Source of the DNA: Pseudomonadota bacterium
GTDB lineage: Bacteria; Pseudomonadota; Gammaproteobacteria; Burkholderiales; SCOH01
DNA: 6,620 nucleotides
Assembly (NCBI GenBank): GCA_030917985.1
Contig: JAUPTR010000344.1
Location: 1-6,620, forward strand
Reading direction: 5' to 3'
In this document: piece after piece, positions 1-5,500 of the stretch
Layout of the letters: each line of letters begins with the position of its first letter
Numbering within the stretch: position 1 is the stretch's first letter
Made by a program: the position numbers and the translations under genes
The notes under the pieces: generated by a model
What the model was told of the DNA's origin: nothing
The model's input: the letters and a program-made list of their open reading frames with translations, nothing else
The model's database searches: none

Positions 1-775
1 ATCTGTCGACCTGAGCCAGTGCATCTTCGAGGATTTTTACGTTTGGGCGCAGTTCGATTGCCTTGCGGTAACCTGGTGCCGCCAGGCTCGGCTCTCCCAG
101 CGCTTCGTAGACAAAACCTGCCAGATAATGGCTGACGGCGCTCTGGTAGCTGTTTTTCAGGCCCGTGACTTCAGGGTCGTCGAGGGTTTCCACCGGGTAG
201 CCCTTGAGATCCTTGTACTCGGTTTTAACGTCGCGTTCCTGTGCTTCCGCTTCCACTTTCTCAATCTGTTTCGAACGCATGTCTGCGATCAGCGCTTCGC
301 GTTCGTGGGTTTTCTTGATTTCTACCCGCGCATCTTCCAGCCGGCCCTGGGCTGCGTGGTTGACGGCCAGCAGGGTCGATAGCATGACTTTTTCGTAGTC
401 CTGGCCATCGTAACGACGCGAGTTGTCGTTCAGCAGATAACTGGCGAAATCACCCAGCAATTTGTTGGGGTCGGTTTTGTATTCGTTTTCCCAGATGCGG
501 ATCATCTCGTCGCCACCGAGCCATGCGGTGGTGCTTTGTGGCAAGTCGCCTTTCAGTTGCAGCAACTGGCCTTTTTCCATGAAATAGAGGAGTTCCTTGT
601 CGTCGCCCTTATTGTTTTCTTCCAGACGCTGCAGAGCAAGGTCAACCCGGCCCGAGCCCATGCTGGTGGTGGCTTCGGACATTTCGCTGTTATAACTGCG
701 GAAAGTGCTGCAGCCGGAAAGGCTGAGGCCTGTCGCTAGCACCAGCGACAGCAAGGTAAGACGTGATGGTTTCAA
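1..775 (-). CDS. Outer-membrane lipoprotein with TPR-like repeats, COG3014-like (C-terminus outside the window)
   Basis: The frame is open from a TTG at 775-773 to the left edge, giving 258 residues without a stop. TTG is chosen because GGAG (783-786 on the minus strand) lies 7 bases upstream and because a full lipoprotein signal follows at once: Lys2 and Arg5, a hydrophobic stretch at residues 6-19, then lipobox L19-S20-G21-C22. Ser at +2 after the Cys predicts outer-membrane sorting. Two helical-repeat regions resemble TPRs (about residues 44-92 and 213-245, the latter containing HYLAGFVYEALGEP). Between them is a charged, probably coiled-coil stretch (about 145-190). The motif around Y122-D123-G124 followed by DYEKVML suggests the uncharacterised COG3014 family. 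This was recognised by eye and not searched. No enzymatic residues are evident, and a scaffold or envelope-assembly role is only a guess. The gene is divergent from the LysR gene. Confidence 0.75.
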   Translation of the reverse strand, partial: MKPSRLTLLSLVLATGLSLSGCSTFRSYNSEMSEATTSMGSGRVDLALQRLEENNKGDDKELLYFMEKGQLLQLKGDLPQSTTAWLGGDEMIRIWENEYKTDPNKLLGDFASYLLNDNSRRYDGQDYEKVMLSTLLAVNHAAQGRLEDARVEIKKTHEREALIADMRSKQIEKVEAEAQERDVKTEYKDLKGYPVETLDDPEVTGLKNSYQSAVSHYLAGFVYEALGEPSLAAPGYRKAIELRPNVKILEDALAQVDR

Positions 776-787
776 GTTTTTTCTCCG

Positions 788-845
788 CCACCGTATGGCC
801 GGTGGTTGAATGGGATGGTAATACCCGCTGCCCGCGGCAGGCAGC
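788..845 (-). promoter_or_regulatory. Two hairpins in the lipoprotein gene leader
   Basis: Two inverted repeats precede the lipoprotein gene. CCACCG (788-793) pairs with CGGTGG (800-805) across a 6-base loop, and the stem ends one base from the Shine-Dalgarno core at 783-786. GCTGCC (827-832) pairs with GGCAGC (840-845), or more tightly CTGCC with GGCAG at 836-840. Neither has a T run on the minus strand, so they are not terminators. A structured leader that limits access to a TTG start is possible, but this is inference. Confidence 0.35.
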
Positions 846-999
846 AAGCAGATTAAATTCCAATCGCATATTTTAGCTGCCTTTGCTGGCGTCTGCAGCA
901 ACTTCAATATAAACGCGAGCCAGGAGCGGTGCCAGGTGTGTGATCGATGATTTCGCCAACTTGCCTTTGTTGCAGTGTCAGACCAATATGCAGCAATAA

Positions 1000-1019
1000 A
1001 ATCAGGAGACACACTGATT
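1000..1019. repeat. Perfect inverted repeat AATCAG-N8-CTGATT
   Basis: Six-base arms are separated by GAGACACA, within the lipoprotein-LysR divergent gap. CCAAT at 983-987 and ATTGG at 1017-1021 add a wider, looser symmetry. It could be an operator or chance. No T run follows, so it is not a terminator. Confidence 0.3.
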
Positions 1020-1136
1020 GGCTTTTGCATCATATTGATCTGGTTGCATGGCGTTTGAACTGGCAAAGATGGCTCCTGCCTTGACGGAAGGGCAGAGAGC
1101 AGACTGGTGGCAAGTTCAAGTGAAATCTGGCTGGAT

Positions 1137-1151
1137 CAATCGTTTCGATTG
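1137..1151. repeat. Perfect inverted repeat CAATCG-TTT-CGATTG upstream of the LysR gene
   Basis: Six base pairs are perfectly symmetric around a 3-base centre, 80 to 94 bases before the LysR start codon. GATCAA occurs at 1134-1139 and again at 1155-1160. The placement fits an autoregulatory operator, but the repeat does not carry the T-N11-A pattern usual for LysR-type sites, so the binding protein is unknown. Confidence 0.35.
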
Positions 1152-1230
1152 CCTGATCAACGCGTGTTTCCTGAACTTGCCGGCAACGTACCGGTTTATC
1201 CATTGATCTGCCGGAGGAGCGCTGTCGTTA

Positions 1231-2121
1231 ATGGAAATCTACCAATTACGCACTTTTGTCGCTGTGGCACAGCAAGGGCATCTGACCCAGGCCGCGGAAA
1301 TCCTGCATTTGTCGCAACCTGCCGTCACCGCGCAGATCAAGGCGCTGGAAGAAGAGCTGGGGCTGGCGCTGTTTGAGCGCACGGCAGGTGGTGTGCTACT
1401 GACCAAGGCCGGGGCGATGTTGCTGCCGCAAGCCGAGCAGTTGATTGCCGGTGCCCGCGGCATGTTGACGCTGGCCAAGGGAATGCATGGCCAATTGTCT
1501 GGCAAGATCCGGCTGGGCACGGTGGGGGATCCCGCCGTGTTGCGGCTGGCGGATTTTCTGGTGGAATTGCATCAGCAGTTTCCCTTGCTGGATGTGCATA
1601 CCTTTCACAGCATCTCTGGCTCGGTGCTCAATGATGTGCGCAAAAAAAACCTCGATGCCGGTTTTTTTATCGGCAAGAATCCCTATGTCAATGTCCACAG
1701 CCTGGTTCTGCGCGAGCTAACGTTTTGCGTGGTGGCCCCCAGTGCGTGGAAAGAACGGCTGCAATCGGCCAGCTGGAAAGATGTCGGCAAGCTGCCGTGG
1801 GTCTGGATCAACCAGTTTAATTCCTACAACAAGCTCAGCACCGAGCTGTTTCGCGAAAAGAATATTGCGCCGCAAAAAGTGTTCGAGCTGGATCAGGAGA
1901 GCACCACACTGGCGTTGGTGAAGGCTGGCGTTGGCATGTCGTTGATGCGCGACGAATTGGCGCAGGAGGCGATCAAGTCGGGAGAGGTGATCGAGTGGGG
2001 CGGAGTGCGCAAGACCACGCCACTCAATTTTATTTATCCGGCAGAATGCCGCGATGATCCGCTGGTCAATGCCATGTTGCAGGTATTGCATGGCATGTGG
2101 CTACCGTTAACCAGTCAATAA
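1231..2121 (+). CDS. LysR-type transcriptional regulator
   Basis: This 296-residue protein has the standard length and layout of the LysR family. The N-terminal winged helix-turn-helix (about residues 1-60) shows the family pattern LRTFVAVA, then HLTQAAEILHLSQPAVTAQI and EEELGLALFER. A linker helix follows to about residue 88, and a periplasmic-binding-protein-like effector domain occupies about 90-292. In the cytoplasm such proteins bind DNA as tetramers and respond to a small ligand, which the sequence does not reveal. The ATG is supported by GGAGGAG at 1213-1219, 11 bases upstream. These regulators often control a divergent neighbour, which here would be the lipoprotein gene, but nothing in the sequence confirms that. 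No strong terminator with a plus-strand T run follows the stop. The family call is firm; the target is unknown. Confidence 0.93.
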   Translation: MEIYQLRTFVAVAQQGHLTQAAEILHLSQPAVTAQIKALEEELGLALFERTAGGVLLTKAGAMLLPQAEQLIAGARGMLTLAKGMHGQLSGKIRLGTVGDPAVLRLADFLVELHQQFPLLDVHTFHSISGSVLNDVRKKNLDAGFFIGKNPYVNVHSLVLRELTFCVVAPSAWKERLQSASWKDVGKLPWVWINQFNSYNKLSTELFREKNIAPQKVFELDQESTTLALVKAGVGMSLMRDELAQEAIKSGEVIEWGGVRKTTPLNFIYPAECRDDPLVNAMLQVLHGMWLPLTSQ

Positions 2122-2140
2122 AACTTTGCAGCAATTAAAA

Positions 2141-2168
2141 ACCGATGCGGCAGAGGCACCGCATCGGT
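2141..2168 (-). terminator. Rho-independent terminator, oriented for the minus strand
   Basis: ACCGATGCGG (2141-2150) pairs perfectly with CCGCATCGGT (2159-2168) across the 8-base loop at 2151-2158. On the minus strand the stem runs into TTTTTAATTG, a good U-tract. On the plus strand it is followed by GAGGAGAG and has no T run. It should therefore end the response-regulator transcript, although it lies about 140 bases past that gene's stop. It may only weakly affect LysR transcription, whose stop is 20 bases away. Confidence 0.75.
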
Positions 2169-2229
2169 GAGGAGAGACTGCTCTTCTGCCGGTGCAACGG
2201 CAGGGGTGGGGACCCCGGAAAAAGAACAT

Positions 2230-2238
2230 TGATATAAT
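2230..2238 (+). promoter_or_regulatory. Perfect extended -10 element in the convergent gap
   Basis: TGATATAAT fits the sigma-70 extended -10 consensus (TGN followed by TATAAT) exactly. The -35 position at 17-base spacing reads GGACCC, which is poor, but extended -10 promoters can work without a good -35. Transcription would start near 2245 and run antisense into the 3' end of the response-regulator gene. No plus-strand gene with credible coding character follows. Activity is unproven. Confidence 0.35.
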
Positions 2239-2308
2239 GGTAACGTCGCCTGGTCTGCCGCCGTCAGTGACAGATGTCATGTTTGCTGCAAGACGAATTG
2301 CCCGCTTT

Positions 2309-2911
2309 TCAGCCCAGACCGGCGTCGCGCAGTTTCAGCAAGGCGCGTGCGCGGTTTTGCACGCCGAGTTTTTCCATGATGCTGGACACGTAATTACGTA
2401 CTGTTCCGCTGCTCAGGCCGAGCGCGCTGGCGATTTCCTTGTTGTGCTTGCCGGCACACAACTCGCGGATCACTTCCAGCTCGCGTGGAGTAAAGGTATC
2501 CAGCCGGTTGGCGCTATGCTGCGCCGGCAGTGGAATCTGCCCGCCAGCAGCGACCTTGCGCAGCACGCTGGCAAAGCTATCGAGTTCTGCATCTTTCAGC
2601 AGGCAGGCATTGGCGCCGAGCTGAATGCCCTGGGTCAGCGCCAGCGGCTCTTCAAACGTCGTCATCAGCACCACCGGCTTGTGCCAGCCCTGGCTGCGCA
2701 ACTGCGCCAGAGTGGCCAGGCCGTCCATGTCCGGCATGCGGATATCCATTAATAGCAGGTCGGGCTCAGTTGGCGGGTTTTCCAGCCATGCCAGGCACTG
2801 TTTGCCGCTTGCCAGTTGGGCCACCACCTCGAAATCGTCGCAGGTGTCCAGCAGTGCGGCGATGCCTTGACGCACGATGGCTTGGTCATCCACAAGCAGG
2901 ATTCGGATCAT
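2309..2911 (-). CDS. NarL/FixJ-family response regulator, orphan
   Basis: The 200-residue protein combines a receiver domain (residues 1 to about 120) with a LuxR-type helix-turn-helix (about 137-198). Receiver landmarks are all present: acidic pair D8-D9, phospho-acceptor D56 in LLLMDIRMPDMDG, T84 in the LMTTF strand and K106 in LLKD. The output domain shows FTPRELEVIRELCAGKHNKEIA, then LSSGTVRNYVSSIMEKL, closest by eye to DesR-like regulators. Phosphorylation by a sensor kinase should promote dimerisation and DNA binding. No kinase lies in the window, so its partner is unknown. The ATG at 2911 is preferred because the receiver fold begins at once (MIRILLVDDQ) and a purine-rich AGAGAGAG lies about 9 bases upstream. 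A GTG at 2986 would add 25 residues foreign to the family and lacks a ribosome site. A promoter lies at 3013-3042. Confidence 0.92.
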   Translation of the reverse strand: MIRILLVDDQAIVRQGIAALLDTCDDFEVVAQLASGKQCLAWLENPPTEPDLLLMDIRMPDMDGLATLAQLRSQGWHKPVVLMTTFEEPLALTQGIQLGANACLLKDAELDSFASVLRKVAAGGQIPLPAQHSANRLDTFTPRELEVIRELCAGKHNKEIASALGLSSGTVRNYVSSIMEKLGVQNRARALLKLRDAGLG

Positions 2912-3012
2912 GATACTGACTCTCTCTCTTAACAGAAGCGACAGGGGGTGCTGCAGTATGGCAGTTGTCGGTGCCGGGCGCCGCACGCGCTGGCTGCCGC
3001 TGCCCGGGGCGG

Positions 3013-3042
3013 ATTGTAGGCGTTTGTCGGCATGTTTGTCAG
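3013..3042 (-). promoter_or_regulatory. Sigma-70-type promoter for the response regulator
   Basis: Read on the minus strand, CTGACA (3042-3037) and TACAAT (3018-3013) are each one base from consensus, with an 18-base spacer. The start point would fall near 3006, giving a GC-rich leader of about 95 bases before the ATG at 2911. This is the best-matching promoter in the window. Confidence 0.6.
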
Positions 3043-3043
3043 A

Positions 3044-3060
3044 TGATGAATGTCACATCA
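3044..3060. repeat. Inverted repeat TGATG-N7-CATCA just upstream of the regulator promoter
   Basis: Short symmetric arms flank AATGTCA and abut the -35 element of the minus-strand promoter. It lies between two divergent genes, where an activator or autoregulatory site would be expected. A second small palindrome, TTGAT-T-ATCAA, sits at 3099-3109. Both are short enough to be chance. Confidence 0.25.
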
Positions 3061-3120
3061 GCACCCGGCCGCGCGGGGCGCGGTGTGAGCTGAATTCTTT
3101 GATTATCAATTAAATTGTTC

Positions 3121-3149
3121 TGGAAATGCATATGTCATTGTGCCAGAAT
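3121..3149 (+). promoter_or_regulatory. Possible promoter for the exported hydrolase
   Basis: TGGAAA (3121-3126, 4 of 6 consensus bases) and CAGAAT (3144-3149, 4 of 6) are 17 bases apart. TG precedes the -10 at extended -10 spacing (3141-3142), and AT-rich DNA lies just upstream (3091-3117). A start near 3156 would leave a 24-base leader to the ATG at 3180 and would exclude an alternative ATG at 3126. Confidence 0.35.
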
Positions 3150-3179
3150 AGAGCAAATATTCGAGTATGGAGAGACAAT

Positions 3180-4151
3180 ATGTGGCTGGACAGATGGATG
3201 CAGCGGCTGGCGATACTGGCAACCGTCGGTTTCATTTTGCTGCCGCACGTCAGCAAGGCGGCTGAAAGTGCAGAAGGCTTTTCGTTTGCCGCGCTCAAGG
3301 CTGCAGGTACTGGCTATCCGGCGCAGCTGGAAGAGGTTGCCGCTGACGATGGCAGCAAGCTGGTTTATCGTTTGTACGCGCCGCGCAATCCACTGGCAGT
3401 GCTGATTTTCTACCATGGCAGTGGTTCCCACGGCGCTGCCGGCTATCAGCATCTGGCACGCGCCTTGAGCGAGCAGCAGATTGCGGTGATTACGCCGGAT
3501 ATCCGCGGCCATGGCGATTCAGAAGGCAATCGTGGTGCTGCACCGAAAACGGCAACGGTGTTTGATGATGTATCGAACATGATCGAAGTGGCGCAGCAGC
3601 GGTTTGCCGATTTGCCGGTTTATCTTGGTGGCCACGACTCGGGTGCCGGCCTGGCGCTCAACTATCAAAGCTACCCGCAACGCGAAGTGGTTGACGGCCT
3701 GGTATTGCTGGCGCCCGATATGGGGCCGTTTTACGACACCCGCCGAGCCAAAGGCCCGGTGTTCTCCAAAATCGACACTTCGCGCCTGCTGGTGAATCTG
3801 CTGACCGCCGGCAAGGCCATGGGTACGGCCCTCGGCAGCAGCTTTGCCTACCCCGCCGAGCTGTACATGAAAGATTCGAAGCTGATTTCCGGCCACACCA
3901 TGAACATGACAGCTGCAGTTACGCCGCGCAAACCGAAGGACCAGCTGGCCGAGCTGACAATGCCGGTAGGCGTGTGGGTGGGGGCTGAGGATGAAATGAT
4001 TGACCCGGCCAAGCTGACTGATCTGGTGCGCAGCGCTGCACGCCTGCGCACGGTGGCAACCGTGCCCGCCGAAACACATTTCTCGTTGCAGCTGAGAGCC
4101 GCCGATGCGATTGGCCCGTGGATTCGCGAACAGGCGCTCGCCAGTAAATAA
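3180..4151 (+). CDS. Exported alpha/beta hydrolase with an Asp-type nucleophile elbow
   Basis: This 323-residue protein resembles lysophospholipase or serine aminopeptidase S33-like hydrolases. The ATG at 3180 is chosen because GGAGAG (3169-3174) precedes it and a clean signal peptide follows: Arg5 and Arg9, hydrophobic residues 10-22, and likely cleavage after S25-K26-A27. An ATG at 3126 would add 18 residues before this signal. The mature protein has an oxyanion region HGSGSHG (79-85), the strand and turn ITPDIRGHGDSEG (104-116), the nucleophile elbow GHDSG (151-155), a probable acid D271 in VGAEDEMID and a catalytic His at H300. A Ser would be expected at position 153, where Asp stands. 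Ser154 is one place late for the usual G-x-S-x-G pattern. It is probably periplasmic. The substrate is unknown: ester or lipid hydrolysis, epoxide-type chemistry, or an inactive fold are all possible. Confidence 0.85.
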   Translation: MWLDRWMQRLAILATVGFILLPHVSKAAESAEGFSFAALKAAGTGYPAQLEEVAADDGSKLVYRLYAPRNPLAVLIFYHGSGSHGAAGYQHLARALSEQQIAVITPDIRGHGDSEGNRGAAPKTATVFDDVSNMIEVAQQRFADLPVYLGGHDSGAGLALNYQSYPQREVVDGLVLLAPDMGPFYDTRRAKGPVFSKIDTSRLLVNLLTAGKAMGTALGSSFAYPAELYMKDSKLISGHTMNMTAAVTPRKPKDQLAELTMPVGVWVGAEDEMIDPAKLTDLVRSAARLRTVATVPAETHFSLQLRAADAIGPWIREQALASK

Positions 4152-4178
4152 AAATGCGGCAGTGCCGCATTTTTATTT
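4146..4178. terminator. Bidirectional terminator shared by the hydrolase gene and mogA
   Basis: A perfect 15-bp stem (4146-4160 with 4164-4178) closes on the 3-base loop AGT. Its GC core is TGCGGC/GCCGCA, flanked by A runs on the left and T runs on the right, so both strands show a stem leading into a U-tract. The left arm contains the TAA stop of the hydrolase gene (4149-4151). The mogA stop on the other strand is 12 bases away. Confidence 0.9.
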
Positions 4179-4190
4179 CAAAACGCTGCT

Positions 4191-4784
4191 TCAGGTTACT
4201 GGCGGCTTGCGTGCTGATTTGGGGCGGAAGGCTGCAACCACCGCCGCATTGGTTTCTATATATGGCCCGCCGATCAGGTCGATGCAGTAAGGTACTGCGG
4301 CAAAAATGCCTGGCACCTTGCTGTTGCCTTCGGCATCTTTCAAGCCTTCGAGTGTCTCCCTGATGGCTTTGGGTTGTCCCGGCAGATTGAGAATCAGTGC
4401 CTGTTTGCGGATGACGCCCACCTGGCGCGAGAGGATTGCGGTGGGTACAAACGCAAGGCTGATCTGGCGCATTTGCTCGCCAAAACCCGGCATCACGCGG
4501 TCGGCCACTGCCAATGTGGCTTCCGGGGTCACGTCGCGCAGCGCGGGGCCGGTGCCGCCGGTGGTCAGCACCAGATGGCAGCCTTGCTCGTCCACCAGCT
4601 CTTTCAGCGTAGCTTCGATTTGCGGCTGTTCATCCGGAATCAGGCGGGTGAGCATCTCCCAGGGGGTGCTCAAGGCCTGGCCAAACCATTCCTGCAGCGC
4701 CGGAATGCCCTTGTCTTCGTAAACACCCTGGCTGGCCCGGTCGCTGATCGACACCAGGCCGATTTTCAGTAATGGCTCACTCAT
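4191..4784 (-). CDS. mogA: Molybdopterin adenylyltransferase MogA
   Basis: MogA activates molybdopterin by adenylation in the cytoplasm, before MoeA inserts molybdate, a late step of molybdenum cofactor synthesis. The 197 residues match the E. coli protein (195) almost throughout. Signature regions are IGLVSISDRASQGVYEDKGI (8-27), RLIPDEQ with D51 (E. coli D49), and TTGGTGPALRDVTPEAT (74-90) with D84 (E. coli D82). Further on are PGFGEQMRQIS, the SRQVGVIRKQALILNLPG block and a C-terminal AAFRPKSAR. Both functional Asp residues are present, so the enzyme should be active. Its ATG overlaps the end of darP by 8 bases (4777-4784), suggesting coupled translation from the darP transcript. No separate promoter was seen. 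Transcription ends at the shared hairpin at 4146-4178. Confidence 0.96.
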   Translation of the reverse strand: MSEPLLKIGLVSISDRASQGVYEDKGIPALQEWFGQALSTPWEMLTRLIPDEQPQIEATLKELVDEQGCHLVLTTGGTGPALRDVTPEATLAVADRVMPGFGEQMRQISLAFVPTAILSRQVGVIRKQALILNLPGQPKAIRETLEGLKDAEGNSKVPGIFAAVPYCIDLIGGPYIETNAAVVAAFRPKSARKPPVT

Positions 4785-5325
4785 CGTCGTCTTCAGTGTC
4801 GTCAGCTTTGGATTTACCCGGCAACTCCGGTTCCGGCATCAGCTCTTTCAGAGACTGGAACAGGGTGCGGAAGTTTTTCGGTGGCTTTTGCTCGTCGCGT
4901 TCCTTGCGCGCATTGCGAATCAAGGTGCGCAGGTATTGCGCATCAGCCTGCGGATGTTTGCTCAGCAACTCCTGCAGCGCCTTGTCGTCCGCCAGCAGGC
5001 GTTCGCGGGTGCGTTCCAGCAGGTGCAGCCAGGCGCTGTGTTCGTCAGATTTGCCTTGAAGGCGGTCAAGCAAGGCCTGGATCGGGGTCGGGTCAACTTC
5101 GCGCATCAGTTTGCCAATGTACTGGCTCTGGCGGCTGATGGCGCCCCAGGAGGTCAGTCGCTTGGCTTCACGCACGGCATCCAGCAGGCGTTCCGGCAGG
5201 TCGAGGGTACGCAGATGTTCGTTGGAAAGTTTCACCAGCTGATCGCCAAGCGATTGCAGGTCTTTCATCTCGCGTTTTTTCTGGCTTTTGCTTGGGGGTT
5301 CGAATTCGTCGTTGGTATCGTGCAT
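4777..5325 (-). CDS. darP: Ribosome maturation protein DarP (YjgA, DUF615)
   Basis: DarP, formerly YjgA, associates with the immature large ribosomal subunit and helps late 50S maturation. The 182-residue length equals the usual size (E. coli 183). The hallmark blocks are SKSQKKREMKDLQSLGDQLVKL (13-34), then WGAISRQSQYIGKLMREVD (60-78), both typical of DUF615. The protein is highly charged and helical, with a basic middle and an acidic tail (DDTEDDDE). The ATG at 5325 has only a modest ribosome site, AAGG about 10 bases upstream. A TATCAT hexamer on the minus strand (5359-5354) could be the -10 of its promoter, but the -35 is poor. It heads a two-gene unit with mogA and is divergent from pmbA, the same darP-pmbA neighbourhood as in E. 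coli. Confidence 0.95.
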   Translation of the reverse strand: MHDTNDEFEPPSKSQKKREMKDLQSLGDQLVKLSNEHLRTLDLPERLLDAVREAKRLTSWGAISRQSQYIGKLMREVDPTPIQALLDRLQGKSDEHSAWLHLLERTRERLLADDKALQELLSKHPQADAQYLRTLIRNARKERDEQKPPKNFRTLFQSLKELMPEPELPGKSKADDTEDDDE

Positions 5326-5353
5326 CGGGGGGATGCCTTGCAGTAAATTTGGT

Positions 5354-5359
5354 ATGATA
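5354..5359 (-). promoter_or_regulatory. Possible -10 element for darP-mogA
   Basis: TATCAT on the minus strand differs from consensus by one base and would place the start about 20 bases before the darP ATG. No good -35 hexamer is found 16-18 bases upstream; the best TTGACA (5443-5438) is far too distant. The call rests on position and the single hexamer. Confidence 0.25.
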
Positions 5360-5500
5360 ATTCAACTTGCCCGGCTTCCGCTTGGTTTACTTGTAGCTGG
5401 CGCCAGACGCCGCTTGCCGCAATCTGCCGCAAAGCGTTGTCAAGCTTGCTCCGATCCATGTTTCGCCATAATTTGAGGCCATCAGGCCCGAACTGGAAAA

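Larger units (their letters stand above)
776..1230. other. 455-base divergent intergenic region between the lipoprotein and LysR genes
   Basis: No convincing gene is visible. The region holds the leader hairpins at 788-845, an AT-richer stretch around 852-912, and three short inverted repeats on the LysR side: AATCAG-N8-CTGATT (1000-1019), ATCA-TAT-TGAT (1030-1040) and CAATCG-TTT-CGATTG (1137-1151). AT-rich hexamers TATATT (905-910) and TAAAAT (870-875) on the minus strand could serve as -10 elements for the lipoprotein gene, but neither has a good -35 at the usual spacing. No clear sigma-70 promoter for the LysR gene was found. Confidence 0.5.

Noticed and set aside
1107..1376. 89-codon plus-strand frame upstream of and overlapping the LysR gene
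   Set aside because: It has no ribosome site and no protein-like features, and it overlaps the LysR start in a different frame.
2186..2203. Hairpin CTGCCG-N6-CGGCAG as a terminator for the LysR gene
   Set aside because: Neither strand has a T run after the stem, so it does not fit a Rho-independent terminator.
2192..2752. 186-codon plus-strand open frame across the response-regulator gene
   Set aside because: It lies antisense to a well-supported gene, shows no domain, and is explained by GC-rich codon shadowing. An antisense RNA is possible, but not this protein.
2309..2986. Longer response regulator starting at GTG 2986
   Set aside because: The 25 extra residues precede the usual receiver start, and no ribosome site is visible before the GTG.
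3519..4079. 186-codon minus-strand open frame
   Set aside because: It is a shadow of the exported hydrolase gene, with no family signature and an odd Cys/His/Gln-rich composition typical of antisense frames.
3126..4151. Longer hydrolase starting at ATG 3126
   Set aside because: The extra 18 residues would place charged residues before a normal signal peptide. The ATG at 3180 has the clear GGAGAG, and the likely -10 element overlaps the longer start.
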